DNA from: Atopostipes sp043425375
Lineage (GTDB): Bacteria > Bacillota > Bacilli > Lactobacillales > Carnobacteriaceae_A
Direction of reading: 5' to 3'
Assembly: GCA_043425375.1 (NCBI GenBank)
Contig: JBHWQC010000090.1
Location: 1 to 5,497 of the forward strand
Length of the DNA stretch: 5,497 nt
A program made the translations under genes and the position numbers. The notes under the pieces are model-generated. The model was given only the letters and a program-made list of their open reading frames with translations. It was not told the DNA's origin and ran no database searches. Below are positions 1 through 5,497 of this stretch, in pieces (within the stretch, counting starts at the first letter, position 1; each line of letters opens with the position of its first letter).

Positions 1-3000
1 CGGCCTCCTTAGCGATGTCTTTAGCTTTCTGCACTACTGCACTGATCATATCGCCCATACCTTTGATGAATCCTTCTATAACAGCTTTGCCAGAAGCACA
101 GAAGTCGGTTACGGCTCCGCCAGTCAAGAATTCAACAACACTGTCTATGATAGTAGTTATCAAATTCAATACTGAATTCATAAGATCGGTAAAATTTTCA
201 TCAATTGCCTTCGAAAGACCATCGATAAAGATTATAAGCAAATCGAAACCTGCTTGGGCTATGTCATCCATTTTCTCGCTTATACCACGAATGAGTCCCA
301 AAACAATTTCTATACCTGCCTCAACTATAGGTTGTATGTTATTAGCTATAGCCTCTAAAATACCAGTGAGGAGGGAAAGTACTTTATCAATAATCGTTGG
401 AAGATGTTCATCGATCAATGTCAGGACTGATTCGAATAACGATGCTAATAATCCGAGAATACCATTTTCGTCAGTAAATAACTGCTCGATAGCCGCAATA
501 AGCGCTGCCAAAGCACCAACCCCAGCAGCAGCTACTGCACTAAGACCAGCAGCCATCATTCCTAAACCAGTTCCAGCAAGAATCAAAGCAGCTCCAATCG
601 CAAAAGCCGCTGCGCCAACCATAAGTAAAGATTGAGCTAACAAAAATATCACTGGAACAACAGGTGTCAAAGCTAATGCTGCTAAACCTAAAACGGTGAA
701 CATGCCAGCAATTGCTAATAAACCAATTCCAATCATTTCCAAAGGAATAGAACCCAGTAAAGCTAAACCCGCAGCTAGTATAATCAATGCTCCACCAGCA
801 ACTCCGAGGGCTTTAGCTCCATTTAAGCATCCTTCCATAACAGTTAATCCTGCTCCTAAAACTATGAATGAAGATGCTAAATTAAAGAGTCCCTTCCAAA
901 TGGTGTCCATTGGAATAACCCCAAATAACGCCATCGCTCCGGCCAGTACGATAAGGGCATTTGCGGCAATGAGTAATGCTGCCGAGCCACCAGTCGTGCC
1001 CTTCATATTATTTAGTACGATTGTAAGTATTGCTAATCCGCTGCCAAGTGCTCCAATAGACTTCAAAAGATTCATTGTATCTATTTTACATAGCATGCGA
1101 ATAGCAACAGCTAAAAGAATTAGTGAAGCGGCAATGCCTAACATTGTTGCCCCTAAACCCTTAGGTACACCTTCTTTAAGCATCATTAGCGATCCGGTTA
1201 AAACAGCTACCATTATACCGAGAGCCTCAACCGCTCCCCATAAATCACCGCCATTTTTTGTAATAGTCGAAACGATTTTCAAAGCGCTTGCCATAACAAG
1301 CATAGCTTTAGCTAATCCCCACAATGCAACACCAGAAGCAGCAATATCCGTAGTTGGGCAATGCTTTATAAATAAGAACAACTCGGAAAAGATGATTGTA
1401 AAAGCATACATGGATTCAGTTAGACGATCCGCCTGTATGCTAGAAACTTTCTTTAATGCGCTTGCCAGTATCAACATTGCTATTGATATACCTACAAATG
1501 TTCCAGCTATAACTGAAAGTTTCCCTAACTCTTTACTAGTAGACGCGACCAATTTGAAAGAAAGCAGTAACTCAGTAAATAGAGCTGAAACTGCACCTAC
1601 CACGCCAAGTAATTTGTCAGCTGGTATAAAGCTCATAACCAAAAGAGCTCCCGCTAAAATAAGCAAACTGCTCGCAATTTCCTTAAAAATGGAAGCTTTG
1701 ATACTGTTTTGCCATTCTGTCATGGAATCTTTAATACCATCTAACACGCCAACGATAGCCTTTTTAACATCGGCTAACGGTTCAACAGTGCTCTTAAAAG
1801 ACTTTAATAATTTAACTATATAATGGGTGACCATACCCAATATAGCCGTATCAAATAGTGCTGGAAGATCTTTAACGATGGCGTCGAGAACATCGCGCAA
1901 CGCTTTCAAAAGAGTTTGTCCAAAATTCTTAGAAGCAGTAATCACATCTTTTTCTTGATTTCCTTTTGAGCCAATACGGTCAAGAGAGCTTAAGGTTTTA
2001 ATAGCCCCCGAAGAATTCAAGTTTTTACTATCTCCAAAAGAACTCAGGGTTTTGGCAGCATTAAGGTTAATGCTCTTATACCCTCCATCATTCCCAATTT
2101 TTAAAGAGTTTGAAAGACTGTCCCCCATGATAGAGATTTCTTTTTTAGCGCCTTTAGCTTTCTTAGAGATTCCATCCAAAAAACTTTGGAAAGAATTTAG
2201 AGGTTTTTCTAAAAATGTCAAACCCTTTTTAACTAAATCAAGACCCTTAACAAATTCGATCAACTGTTTGGTCGTGTTAGAAAAGCACTCGCCGATACTT
2301 CCCAATATGTCATTTATGATTTTGACAGCATCTTGAAAAAGGTTAGCAGATGAAACAGTATTATATAATTCAGTCGCCCATTTTATTAATCCTGGGAAGG
2401 AATTTTGAATATTACTAGTAAGATTCTTGAAAACAGTTTGAAGATCCGACAAAACCGTCGAAGGCTGTTCAACAGCATTTTTTAGATACTGCCATGCGGA
2501 AGATAACTTTTCTATAGCTTTATTCGTAAGCTCTGAAATGGAACGAGTACCATTCAAGTATTCAGTAAATATACGAAACTGTTTTGTGATTGATGCCAGT
2601 TTTTCGCCGGTCATTGGCGGGAAAATATTCTGAAAAGCTCCTTTAATAGCGTCACGAGCGTTAATAACAGCATCTACAATATTGGTAAAGCCGGCAATAA
2701 GATCGTCTCTACCACCCAAGTCTTTCCAAGCTTGCAGAATCTTATTTCGTTGAATTCCACTTGGGACAAATAATTCCCACAATGAATCACCAAAATCGCC
2801 CCATAATACTTTAGACTCTTCGTAACCGCCAAAAATGATTTTAAATGTTTCTTTCCATTTTGAACTAACGGCGTCCTGAGTCGCAACAATTGCTTCGGTA
2901 AACGTCTTAGCTTGCTGAGCAGCCCTAGCACTATCAATCGCCAAATCGTCGATTCTATTATTCACCTTGGTTAATGCTGCCCAAGTTTGAGGACCAATAA

Positions 3001-4105
3001 TACCATCTATGGCTAACTTACTTTCCTTCTGAAATTCTTTGATAGCTGTCAAAGTATTTTCATCGAAAATACCGCTGCTATCCTTAATTTGATAGCCTTT
3101 TTCTTTTAAAATCTTTTGAATTTCCGCAATTTGCTTATTATCAGCGGTATCTTTCATTCCCACTTTAAGAATCGTCTTTAATTCCCCAAATTCTTTAGTG
3201 ACCTGAGACTCTAAATAATCATAAGCTTGGGCTGCCGTATCAAAAGCGCCTTGTTGAACTAATTTATACGCCTCTTTACTTGCGGCGGCAAAACGCCCAT
3301 ATGCTCTTTCCATCACTTCACGAGTGACCCACTTATCTTTAAGTGAATTTGAAAATGTTCCCGCAGTAACGTCTCCTATATTAATTTCACCCAAATCTTC
3401 GCCAGCTTTGATTATTTCTTTTTTAAGTTGTTCCGAGGCAGCACCAGCTAATTCAACGCTTTTCCAATCCTGTAGAGATAAAAAACCTTGGCTGTATGAT
3501 TGGTTAATATTATACATTATACGCTTAAATTCATTAGCGCCTTTACCAGCAAAGGCCGTAGCATTGGCAACACCAGTAATTAATGATGTTAGGTTTTCAA
3601 TATCTCCACCCGACGAAACCATAGTAGATAAAGCAGCCATCATATCCGTCAATCCGTAACTGGTTTCATCAGAGAACCAAGATAATTCGTCTAAATACTT
3701 ATTAACTTGTTTTTCTGTTTTTCCAGTGGCATTCATAATTGTCTGAATATAACCGACTTCTTGTTCATATTTATTCCAACCGGAAAATATCTGATCACTA
3801 GATAACGATTTAATTAATGTCGAAGCAGTATCAATAGCAGCACTAGTTATTTTAGCCAATGAAGTAACACCAATAACTTCAAGTGCAGAAAAATTAGATG
3901 TCACTTTTTCTACACCATTCGCTAAACTGCTCATATCAACTTTATTGGCGCTTTTTTCTAATTGAGAAATGCCGGTGCTAGCGCCTTTAAAATTTAAATT
4001 TTGCTTGAGCTTATCCAAAGTTGTCATACTTGTTGCAACATTGCGTTCGAAGTTCTCATTTTCGAATCGCATTTCTACAACTTTTTGATCAATCGTTTGA
4101 CTCAT
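1..4105 (-). CDS. Phage tail tape measure protein (C-terminus beyond the window)
   Basis: This is the tail-length ruler and tail-assembly scaffold, expected to sit in the tail lumen and leave ahead of the DNA at infection. I read the frame codon by codon: it is open for 1368 codons from the ATG at 4103-4105 to the left edge, so the stop lies outside. The start is fixed by AAGGAG at 4117-4122 and by an ATGA overlap with the preceding gene. Visible regions are: the N-terminus beginning MSQTIDQKVVEMRF, typical of Firmicutes gut-phage tape measures; a TIGR02675-like tape measure domain at about 124-241; a PG_binding_1-like domain at about 322-381; a conserved stretch with KTFTEAI and FGGYEESK at 399-435; a module from WELF to FTEYL at 443-517; a Ser/Asn-rich hinge at about 675-715; a hydrophobic repeat region at about 808-1208; and amphipathic helices at 1209-1368. 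The family call rests on size, hydrophobicity, position and remembered motifs. I see no catalytic lysozyme or peptidase motif in the visible part. Confidence 0.94.
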   Translation of the reverse strand, partial: MSQTIDQKVVEMRFENENFERNVATSMTTLDKLKQNLNFKGASTGISQLEKSANKVDMSSLANGVEKVTSNFSALEVIGVTSLAKITSAAIDTASTLIKSLSSDQIFSGWNKYEQEVGYIQTIMNATGKTEKQVNKYLDELSWFSDETSYGLTDMMAALSTMVSSGGDIENLTSLITGVANATAFAGKGANEFKRIMYNINQSYSQGFLSLQDWKSVELAGAASEQLKKEIIKAGEDLGEINIGDVTAGTFSNSLKDKWVTREVMERAYGRFAAASKEAYKLVQQGAFDTAAQAYDYLESQVTKEFGELKTILKVGMKDTADNKQIAEIQKILKEKGYQIKDSSGIFDENTLTAIKEFQKESKLAIDGIIGPQTWAALTKVNNRIDDLAIDSARAAQQAKTFTEAIVATQDAVSSKWKETFKIIFGGYEESKVLWGDFGDSLWELFVPSGIQRNKILQAWKDLGGRDDLIAGFTNIVDAVINARDAIKGAFQNIFPPMTGEKLASITKQFRIFTEYLNGTRSISELTNKAIEKLSSAWQYLKNAVEQPSTVLSDLQTVFKNLTSNIQNSFPGLIKWATELYNTVSSANLFQDAVKIINDILGSIGECFSNTTKQLIEFVKGLDLVKKGLTFLEKPLNSFQSFLDGISKKAKGAKKEISIMGDSLSNSLKIGNDGGYKSINLNAAKTLSSFGDSKNLNSSGAIKTLSSLDRIGSKGNQEKDVITASKNFGQTLLKALRDVLDAIVKDLPALFDTAILGMVTHYIVKLLKSFKSTVEPLADVKKAIVGVLDGIKDSMTEWQNSIKASIFKEIASSLLILAGALLVMSFIPADKLLGVVGAVSALFTELLLSFKLVASTSKELGKLSVIAGTFVGISIAMLILASALKKVSSIQADRLTESMYAFTIIFSELFLFIKHCPTTDIAASGVALWGLAKAMLVMASALKIVSTITKNGGDLWGAVEALGIMVAVLTGSLMMLKEGVPKGLGATMLGIAASLILLAVAIRMLCKIDTMNLLKSIGALGSGLAILTIVLNNMKGTTGGSAALLIAANALIVLAGAMALFGVIPMDTIWKGLFNLASSFIVLGAGLTVMEGCLNGAKALGVAGGALIILAAGLALLGSIPLEMIGIGLLAIAGMFTVLGLAALALTPVVPVIFLLAQSLLMVGAAAFAIGAALILAGTGLGMMAAGLSAVAAAGVGALAALIAAIEQLFTDENGILGLLASLFESVLTLIDEHLPTIIDKVLSLLTGILEAIANNIQPIVEAGIEIVLGLIRGISEKMDDIAQAGFDLLIIFIDGLSKAIDENFTDLMNSVLNLITTIIDSVVEFLTGGAVTDFCASGKAVIEGFIKGMGDMISAVVQKAKDIAKEA
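482..1684 (-). repeat. Hydrophobic repeat region of the tape measure protein, about seven degenerate units
   Basis: Residues about 808-1208 form a long Ala/Leu/Ile/Val/Gly/Met-rich region with several segments hydrophobic enough to be membrane-spanning. A shared core of the form L-I-x-L-A-x-A-(L/M)-x-x-(V/L)-x-x-I-x-x-(D/E) recurs. Aligned on the first Ala of that core, copies fall at residues 818 (LLILAGAL), 881 (MLILASAL), 939 (MLVMASAL), 999 (LILLAVAI), 1055 (LIVLAGAM), 1111 (LIILAAGL) and, more weakly, 1157 (FLLAQSL). The spacings are 63, 58, 60, 56, 56 and 46 residues. Copies 1, 5 and 6 share an IP-(A/M/L)-(D/E) turn after the core. Hydrophobic segments are known in tape measure proteins and are thought to help the released tape cross or open the cytoplasmic membrane. 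That role is inferred here. Confidence 0.75.
1982..2068 (-). repeat. Short imperfect repeat in a Ser/Asn-rich hinge of the tape measure protein
   Basis: Two near-tandem copies of an NLN...KTLSS motif occur in the encoded protein: NLNAAKTLSSFGD starting at residue 680 and NLNSSGAIKTLSSLDRIGS starting at residue 695. The second copy has three extra residues between NLN and KTLSS. The surrounding 675-715 stretch is rich in Ser, Asn, Gly and Lys and lacks the hydrophobic periodicity of its flanks. It is probably a flexible linker between the central module and the membrane-like repeat region. The repeat is recognisable at protein level; at DNA level the copies have drifted. Confidence 0.55.
2963..3142 (-). 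other. Peptidoglycan-binding (PG_binding_1-like) domain inside the tape measure protein
   Basis: Residues about 322-381 of the tape measure protein read as a complete three-helix PG_binding_1 (PF01471-type) domain. The hallmarks appear in order: IAEIQKILKEKGY, SSGIFDENTLTAIKEFQKE, then DGIIGPQTWAAL. In this family the domain usually sits at the end of cell-wall hydrolases and anchors them to peptidoglycan. Here it lies between the N-terminal tape measure domain (about 124-241) and the conserved KTFTEAI stretch (about 399-435), which looks like an insertion of about 60-75 residues. I infer that it contacts the wall when the tape is ejected, or that it was captured from an endolysin gene. The domain call is strong; its role is not shown by the sequence. 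Confidence 0.88.
3383..3736 (-). other. Conserved N-terminal tape measure domain (TIGR02675-like)
   Basis: Residues about 124-241 of the tape measure protein start at MNATGKTEKQVNKYLDEL and end near AGEDLGEI. They carry the pattern of the common phage tape measure N-terminal domain: a helix with LSWFSDETSYG, a Gly-rich turn (SSGGD), the TGVANATAFAGKG segment, then FLSLQDWKSVELAGAASEQL. In this family the segment MNATGKT...GFLSLQDWKS...GAAS is highly conserved and identifies the protein even where the rest has diverged. The call is from recalled family patterns, not a profile search. Confidence 0.75.
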
Positions 4106-4479
4106 ACTTCCGTCATCTCCTTCCAAAGTTTTTGCGCCATATCATCGAATATCGGACGAATGGAAGGGTTTATGTAATCTCTTCCTTCTACCCAACCACC
4201 ATTTCTTGTGGCATGTCCGTACTGAATAAGAATTGCAATCGGTACTCCATTTTGAACATTGGAATTGGTAAAGATGATTGCCACTCCATTATTTTTTTGT
4301 TCTATCTGATAAGCCCATGAGGCCGCAGTTCTACCAGTATCAACTGGCGTAGCATCAGACAATGCTTGGATGCCACGAAGTCCATATTTATCAAGATTAA
4401 CATTTTTCACTATTCTGGGGAGTTTTTCGAAGTAATTAGTTACTTTTTTAAAATCTCCGGTTTGCTTAAAGGTAATCAC
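4102..4479 (-). CDS. HK97 gp10-like phage protein (tail completion / head-tail joining)
   Basis: The 125-aa product matches the HK97 gp10-like family (PF04883 type), small proteins of the neck or head-proximal end of long-tailed phages. Visible hallmarks are TPVDTGRTAASW at residues 44-55, the strand pair around AIIFTNSN (about 67-74), and LIQYGHATRNGGW followed by GRDYINPSIRP (about 84-109). The length is normal for the family. The start is GTG at 4477-4479: an in-frame TAA sits directly upstream, so no earlier start is possible, and no other early start codon competes. A GGTGG (4486-4490) lies 6 bases upstream as a weak Shine-Dalgarno site. The gap to the preceding gene is 13 bases, and the 3' end overlaps the tape measure start by ATGA. 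This gene usually sits before the major tail gene with the connector proteins, so its place here is less common. Confidence 0.82.
   Translation of the reverse strand: MITFKQTGDFKKVTNYFEKLPRIVKNVNLDKYGLRGIQALSDATPVDTGRTAASWAYQIEQKNNGVAIIFTNSNVQNGVPIAILIQYGHATRNGGWVEGRDYINPSIRPIFDDMAQKLWKEMTEV
4117..4122 (-). promoter_or_regulatory. Ribosome binding site of the tape measure gene
   Basis: AAGGAG on the minus strand lies 11 bases before the ATG at 4103-4105 and inside the 3' end of the gp10-like gene. Because the stop of that gene (TGA, 4102-4104) overlaps this start as ATGA, tape measure translation is probably coupled to termination of the gene before it as well as initiated at this site. The site confirms the chosen start. 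Confidence 0.8.
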
Positions 4480-4492
4480 TTAAACCCACCGC

Positions 4493-5041
4493 CTATCCTC
4501 TAGTGCCAAGAGCATTTTTCCGAGCTTCGTTCAAAGATTTATTGCGTCGCATAATTTCACTCTTAGACATTTTCTTAGATGGCTCATTCTTAATTTTAAA
4601 TACTCGAAGAAGTGTTAGCAATCGATTGAGATGCCATTTCTGAAATTCCACTGGTATATTATATGAACACATAGCATAATAGATTAATTCGTTAGTCAGT
4701 ATCTCTTTACGAGCCGATTTTTTGTTTTTATCATCGTTGAACCAAGTTGCGGTCATAGGATCATCTATATACGCTATAATCGCAGATATGTTGTCTTTCG
4801 TTAAATTGTTATAGACTGTTGGGTCAACGTTCTGAGTAATTGTCATACAGCGAATGTAATCTATTATCTCTTCTGCGGTCTTTTCTTTTTTATCCAAAAA
4901 TGGTTTATGCCACTTCGATTCCCATTTTGAAATGGAAACAAGAGAATGCTCTAATTGCAATACACATTCTTTACTATAGCTAAACTCATTTTTGACTTCG
5001 TCATAAGCTACTTCCCTAGCAGGTATTGTAATCTGAAGCAT
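4493..5041 (-). CDS. Probable tail assembly chaperone, second of the pair (182 aa)
   Basis: I recognise this as a recurrent protein of gut Firmicutes phages, usually found just before the tape measure gene and often left unnamed. The function is inferred from position: two small acidic-to-basic proteins between tail tube and tape measure are normally the tail assembly chaperones (lambda G and GT type). Visible features are an N-terminal strand region (MLQITIP), a conserved-looking LEHSLVSISKWESKWHKPF at residues 30-48, EEIIDYIRCMTITQNVDP at about 57-74, PMTATWF at 95-101, a helix with FQKWHLNRLLTLLRV at 133-147, and a Lys/Arg-rich tail from about 149 (KKMSKSEIMRRN). There is no signal peptide or membrane segment. 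The gap to the preceding gene is 17 bases. It has its own ATG with nearby Shine-Dalgarno motifs, so it can be made as a separate protein. It could also be a minor tail protein. Confidence 0.7.
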   Translation of the reverse strand: MLQITIPAREVAYDEVKNEFSYSKECVLQLEHSLVSISKWESKWHKPFLDKKEKTAEEIIDYIRCMTITQNVDPTVYNNLTKDNISAIIAYIDDPMTATWFNDDKNKKSARKEILTNELIYYAMCSYNIPVEFQKWHLNRLLTLLRVFKIKNEPSKKMSKSEIMRRNKSLNEARKNALGTRG

Positions 5042-5042
5042 T

Positions 5043-5054
5043 CTCCTAATCCTC
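5043..5054 (-). promoter_or_regulatory. Double Shine-Dalgarno motif before the 182-aa gene
   Basis: Two purine motifs precede the ATG at 5039-5041. AGGAG (5043-5047) is only 1 base from the start, too close for normal use. GAGG (5051-5054) is 9 bases away and well placed. The second is therefore the likely initiation site. The short distance to the stop of the preceding gene also allows coupled translation. Confidence 0.55.
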
Positions 5055-5058
5055 GTTT

Positions 5059-5433
5059 TTACTTCCCCGTTTCGGTATCCTTAGGAATCAAGCCATTAAC
5101 AAACTCACTGGCCTTCTCTTCATTCGTAGTGAGTTCAGTAAACAAAACTGAATATGCTTCAGTTTCTGAGAATTCCTTCGCTTTTTCAGGCGATTTAATG
5201 AACCTTCGTCCATCTTCAGACTTTTCGCCATAAGCTTCCAGAAGAAGTTTCTTAAAAATCTTAACTATTTCATAGTAATTCTCGCTCTTAATTATAGTTT
5301 TTATATATGTTTCGATATTATTGTCTATTCCCAGGAGCATTTCGGTAAGTTCCGGTCTAGAAAGATGGAACCAAAAACTTTCAGTACGTTCATTACCATT
5401 AAAATCTGTATAGGTAATTGTCTTTACGATCAT
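5059..5433 (-). CDS. Probable tail assembly chaperone, first of the pair (124 aa)
   Basis: This is a small acidic cytoplasmic protein with no signal peptide or membrane segment. It begins with a short strand (MIVKTITYTDFNGNERTESFWF) followed by LSRPELTEM (about 24-32) and mostly helical sequence. Near the middle is LLLEAYGEKSEDGRRFIKSPE (about 63-83 overall), and then EFSETEAYSVLF and EFVNGLIPK. This pattern recurs in Firmicutes phages directly after the major tail protein gene, where lambda gpG-like chaperones lie. Such proteins coat the tape measure and bring tube subunits to it. The start is the ATG at 5431-5433 with AAAGGAG (5441-5447) 7 bases upstream. It is the first gene after a terminator, so its level may depend on read-through. 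The chaperone role is inferred from order, size and acidity; the sequence match to lambda gpG itself is not evident to me. Confidence 0.72.
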   Translation of the reverse strand: MIVKTITYTDFNGNERTESFWFHLSRPELTEMLLGIDNNIETYIKTIIKSENYYEIVKIFKKLLLEAYGEKSEDGRRFIKSPEKAKEFSETEAYSVLFTELTTNEEKASEFVNGLIPKDTETGK

Positions 5434-5440
5434 ATTATTT

Positions 5441-5447
5441 CTCCTTT
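5441..5447 (-). promoter_or_regulatory. Ribosome binding site of the 124-aa chaperone-like gene
   Basis: AAAGGAG on the minus strand is a near-perfect Shine-Dalgarno sequence, 7 bases before the ATG at 5431-5433. It is the strongest site in the window and supports that start. Confidence 0.82.
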
Positions 5448-5450
5448 CTA

Positions 5451-5488
5451 AATAAAAAAGAGTCGCCAGCTTACCTGAATACGACTCT
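5451..5488 (-). terminator. Rho-independent terminator ahead of the chaperone genes
   Basis: On the minus strand AGAGTCG (5482-5488) pairs perfectly with CGACTCT (5459-5465), giving a 7-bp stem. The 16-base loop could form a small inner CAG/CTG stem. The stem is followed directly by six T residues (5454-5459, the first shared with the stem) and then ATTT. The plus strand has no T run after the stem, so the signal works only in the direction of the tail genes. It would end the transcript of the gene upstream of the window, probably the highly expressed major tail protein, with partial read-through feeding the chaperone and tape measure genes. No clear promoter is visible between it and the next start. 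Confidence 0.72.
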
Positions 5489-5497
5489 CTACAACTA

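Noticed and set aside
15..635. Open plus-strand frame of about 206 codons
   Set aside because: It lies antisense to the amphipathic and hydrophobic part of the tape measure gene. Its Ser/Pro/Ala/Ile-rich, low-complexity product is the complement of Ala/Leu/Gly codons, and it shows no ribosome site or family motif.
696..1823. Open plus-strand frame of about 375 codons
   Set aside because: Although long, it is antisense to the hydrophobic repeats of the tape measure. The absence of stops follows from the repeated codon composition, and the product resembles no protein I know.
2052..2336. Open plus-strand frame of about 94 codons
   Set aside because: It is antisense to the continuous tape measure reading frame, with no Shine-Dalgarno site or recognisable motif.
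2674..2937. Minus-strand open frame of about 87 codons
   Set aside because: It is an out-of-frame overlap inside the tape measure gene, which is open through the whole region and encodes conserved sequence there.
3324..3659. Open plus-strand frame of about 111 codons
   Set aside because: It is antisense to the conserved N-terminal tape measure domain and has no supporting features.
4021..4320. Open plus-strand frame of about 99 codons
   Set aside because: It is antisense across the junction of the gp10-like and tape measure genes, both of which are well supported.
4955..5233. Open plus-strand frame of about 92 codons
   Set aside because: It is antisense to the two chaperone-like genes and their junction, with no ribosome site or family resemblance.
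5459..5488. Hairpin considered as a plus-strand terminator or recombination site
   Set aside because: No T run follows the stem on the plus strand and no plus-strand gene ends there. A single short inverted repeat with a T tract on the minus strand is better explained as a minus-strand terminator.
5489..5497. Two minus-strand TAG triplets as the end of the upstream gene
   Set aside because: They are in the same frame and could be the end of the preceding gene, but too little coding sequence is visible to show that any gene enters the window there.

Overview
The window is a stretch of a tailed-phage or prophage tail-morphogenesis operon. Every credible gene lies on the minus strand, so transcription runs from high to low coordinates. 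Low G+C, strong AAGGAG-type Shine-Dalgarno sites, tight gene packing and the character of the proteins all point to a phage of a low-GC Gram-positive host, most likely Clostridia or a relative. The host is inferred from sequence style, not proven. No integrase, lysis or host gene is visible, so prophage and free phage cannot be told apart.

Layout in transcription order. (1) A leader (5434-5497) holds a rho-independent terminator that probably ends the transcript of an unseen upstream gene; the major tail (tube) protein is the usual occupant there. (2) A 124-aa protein (5059-5433) and a 182-aa protein (4493-5041) occupy the place of the paired tail assembly chaperones. A 13-codon -1 open window joins them, so a G/GT-type frameshift fusion is possible but unproven. 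(3) A 125-aa HK97 gp10-like tail completion or head-tail joining protein (4102-4479) has a GTG start. (4) A very large tape measure protein begins at 4105, overlaps the previous stop codon by ATGA, and runs open for 1368 codons past the left edge of the window. It does not end here.

The tape measure gene is mosaic. It has a conserved N-terminal tape-measure domain, then a complete peptidoglycan-binding (PG_binding_1-like) domain at about residues 322-381. A conserved central module and a Ser/Asn-rich hinge with a short internal repeat follow. Next comes a hydrophobic region of about 400 residues built from roughly seven degenerate repeats of about 56-63 residues, and then an amphipathic helical region that continues off the window.

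The gene products should work together: the chaperones coat the tape measure and recruit tail-tube subunits, the tape measure sets tail length and probably reaches the cell envelope during DNA injection, and the gp10-like protein completes the head-proximal end of the tail. I see no CRISPR, tRNA, insertion sequence, toxin-antitoxin pair or defence gene. The least ordinary points are the peptidoglycan-binding domain inside the tape measure, the hydrophobic repeat array, and the gp10-like gene lying next to the tape measure.
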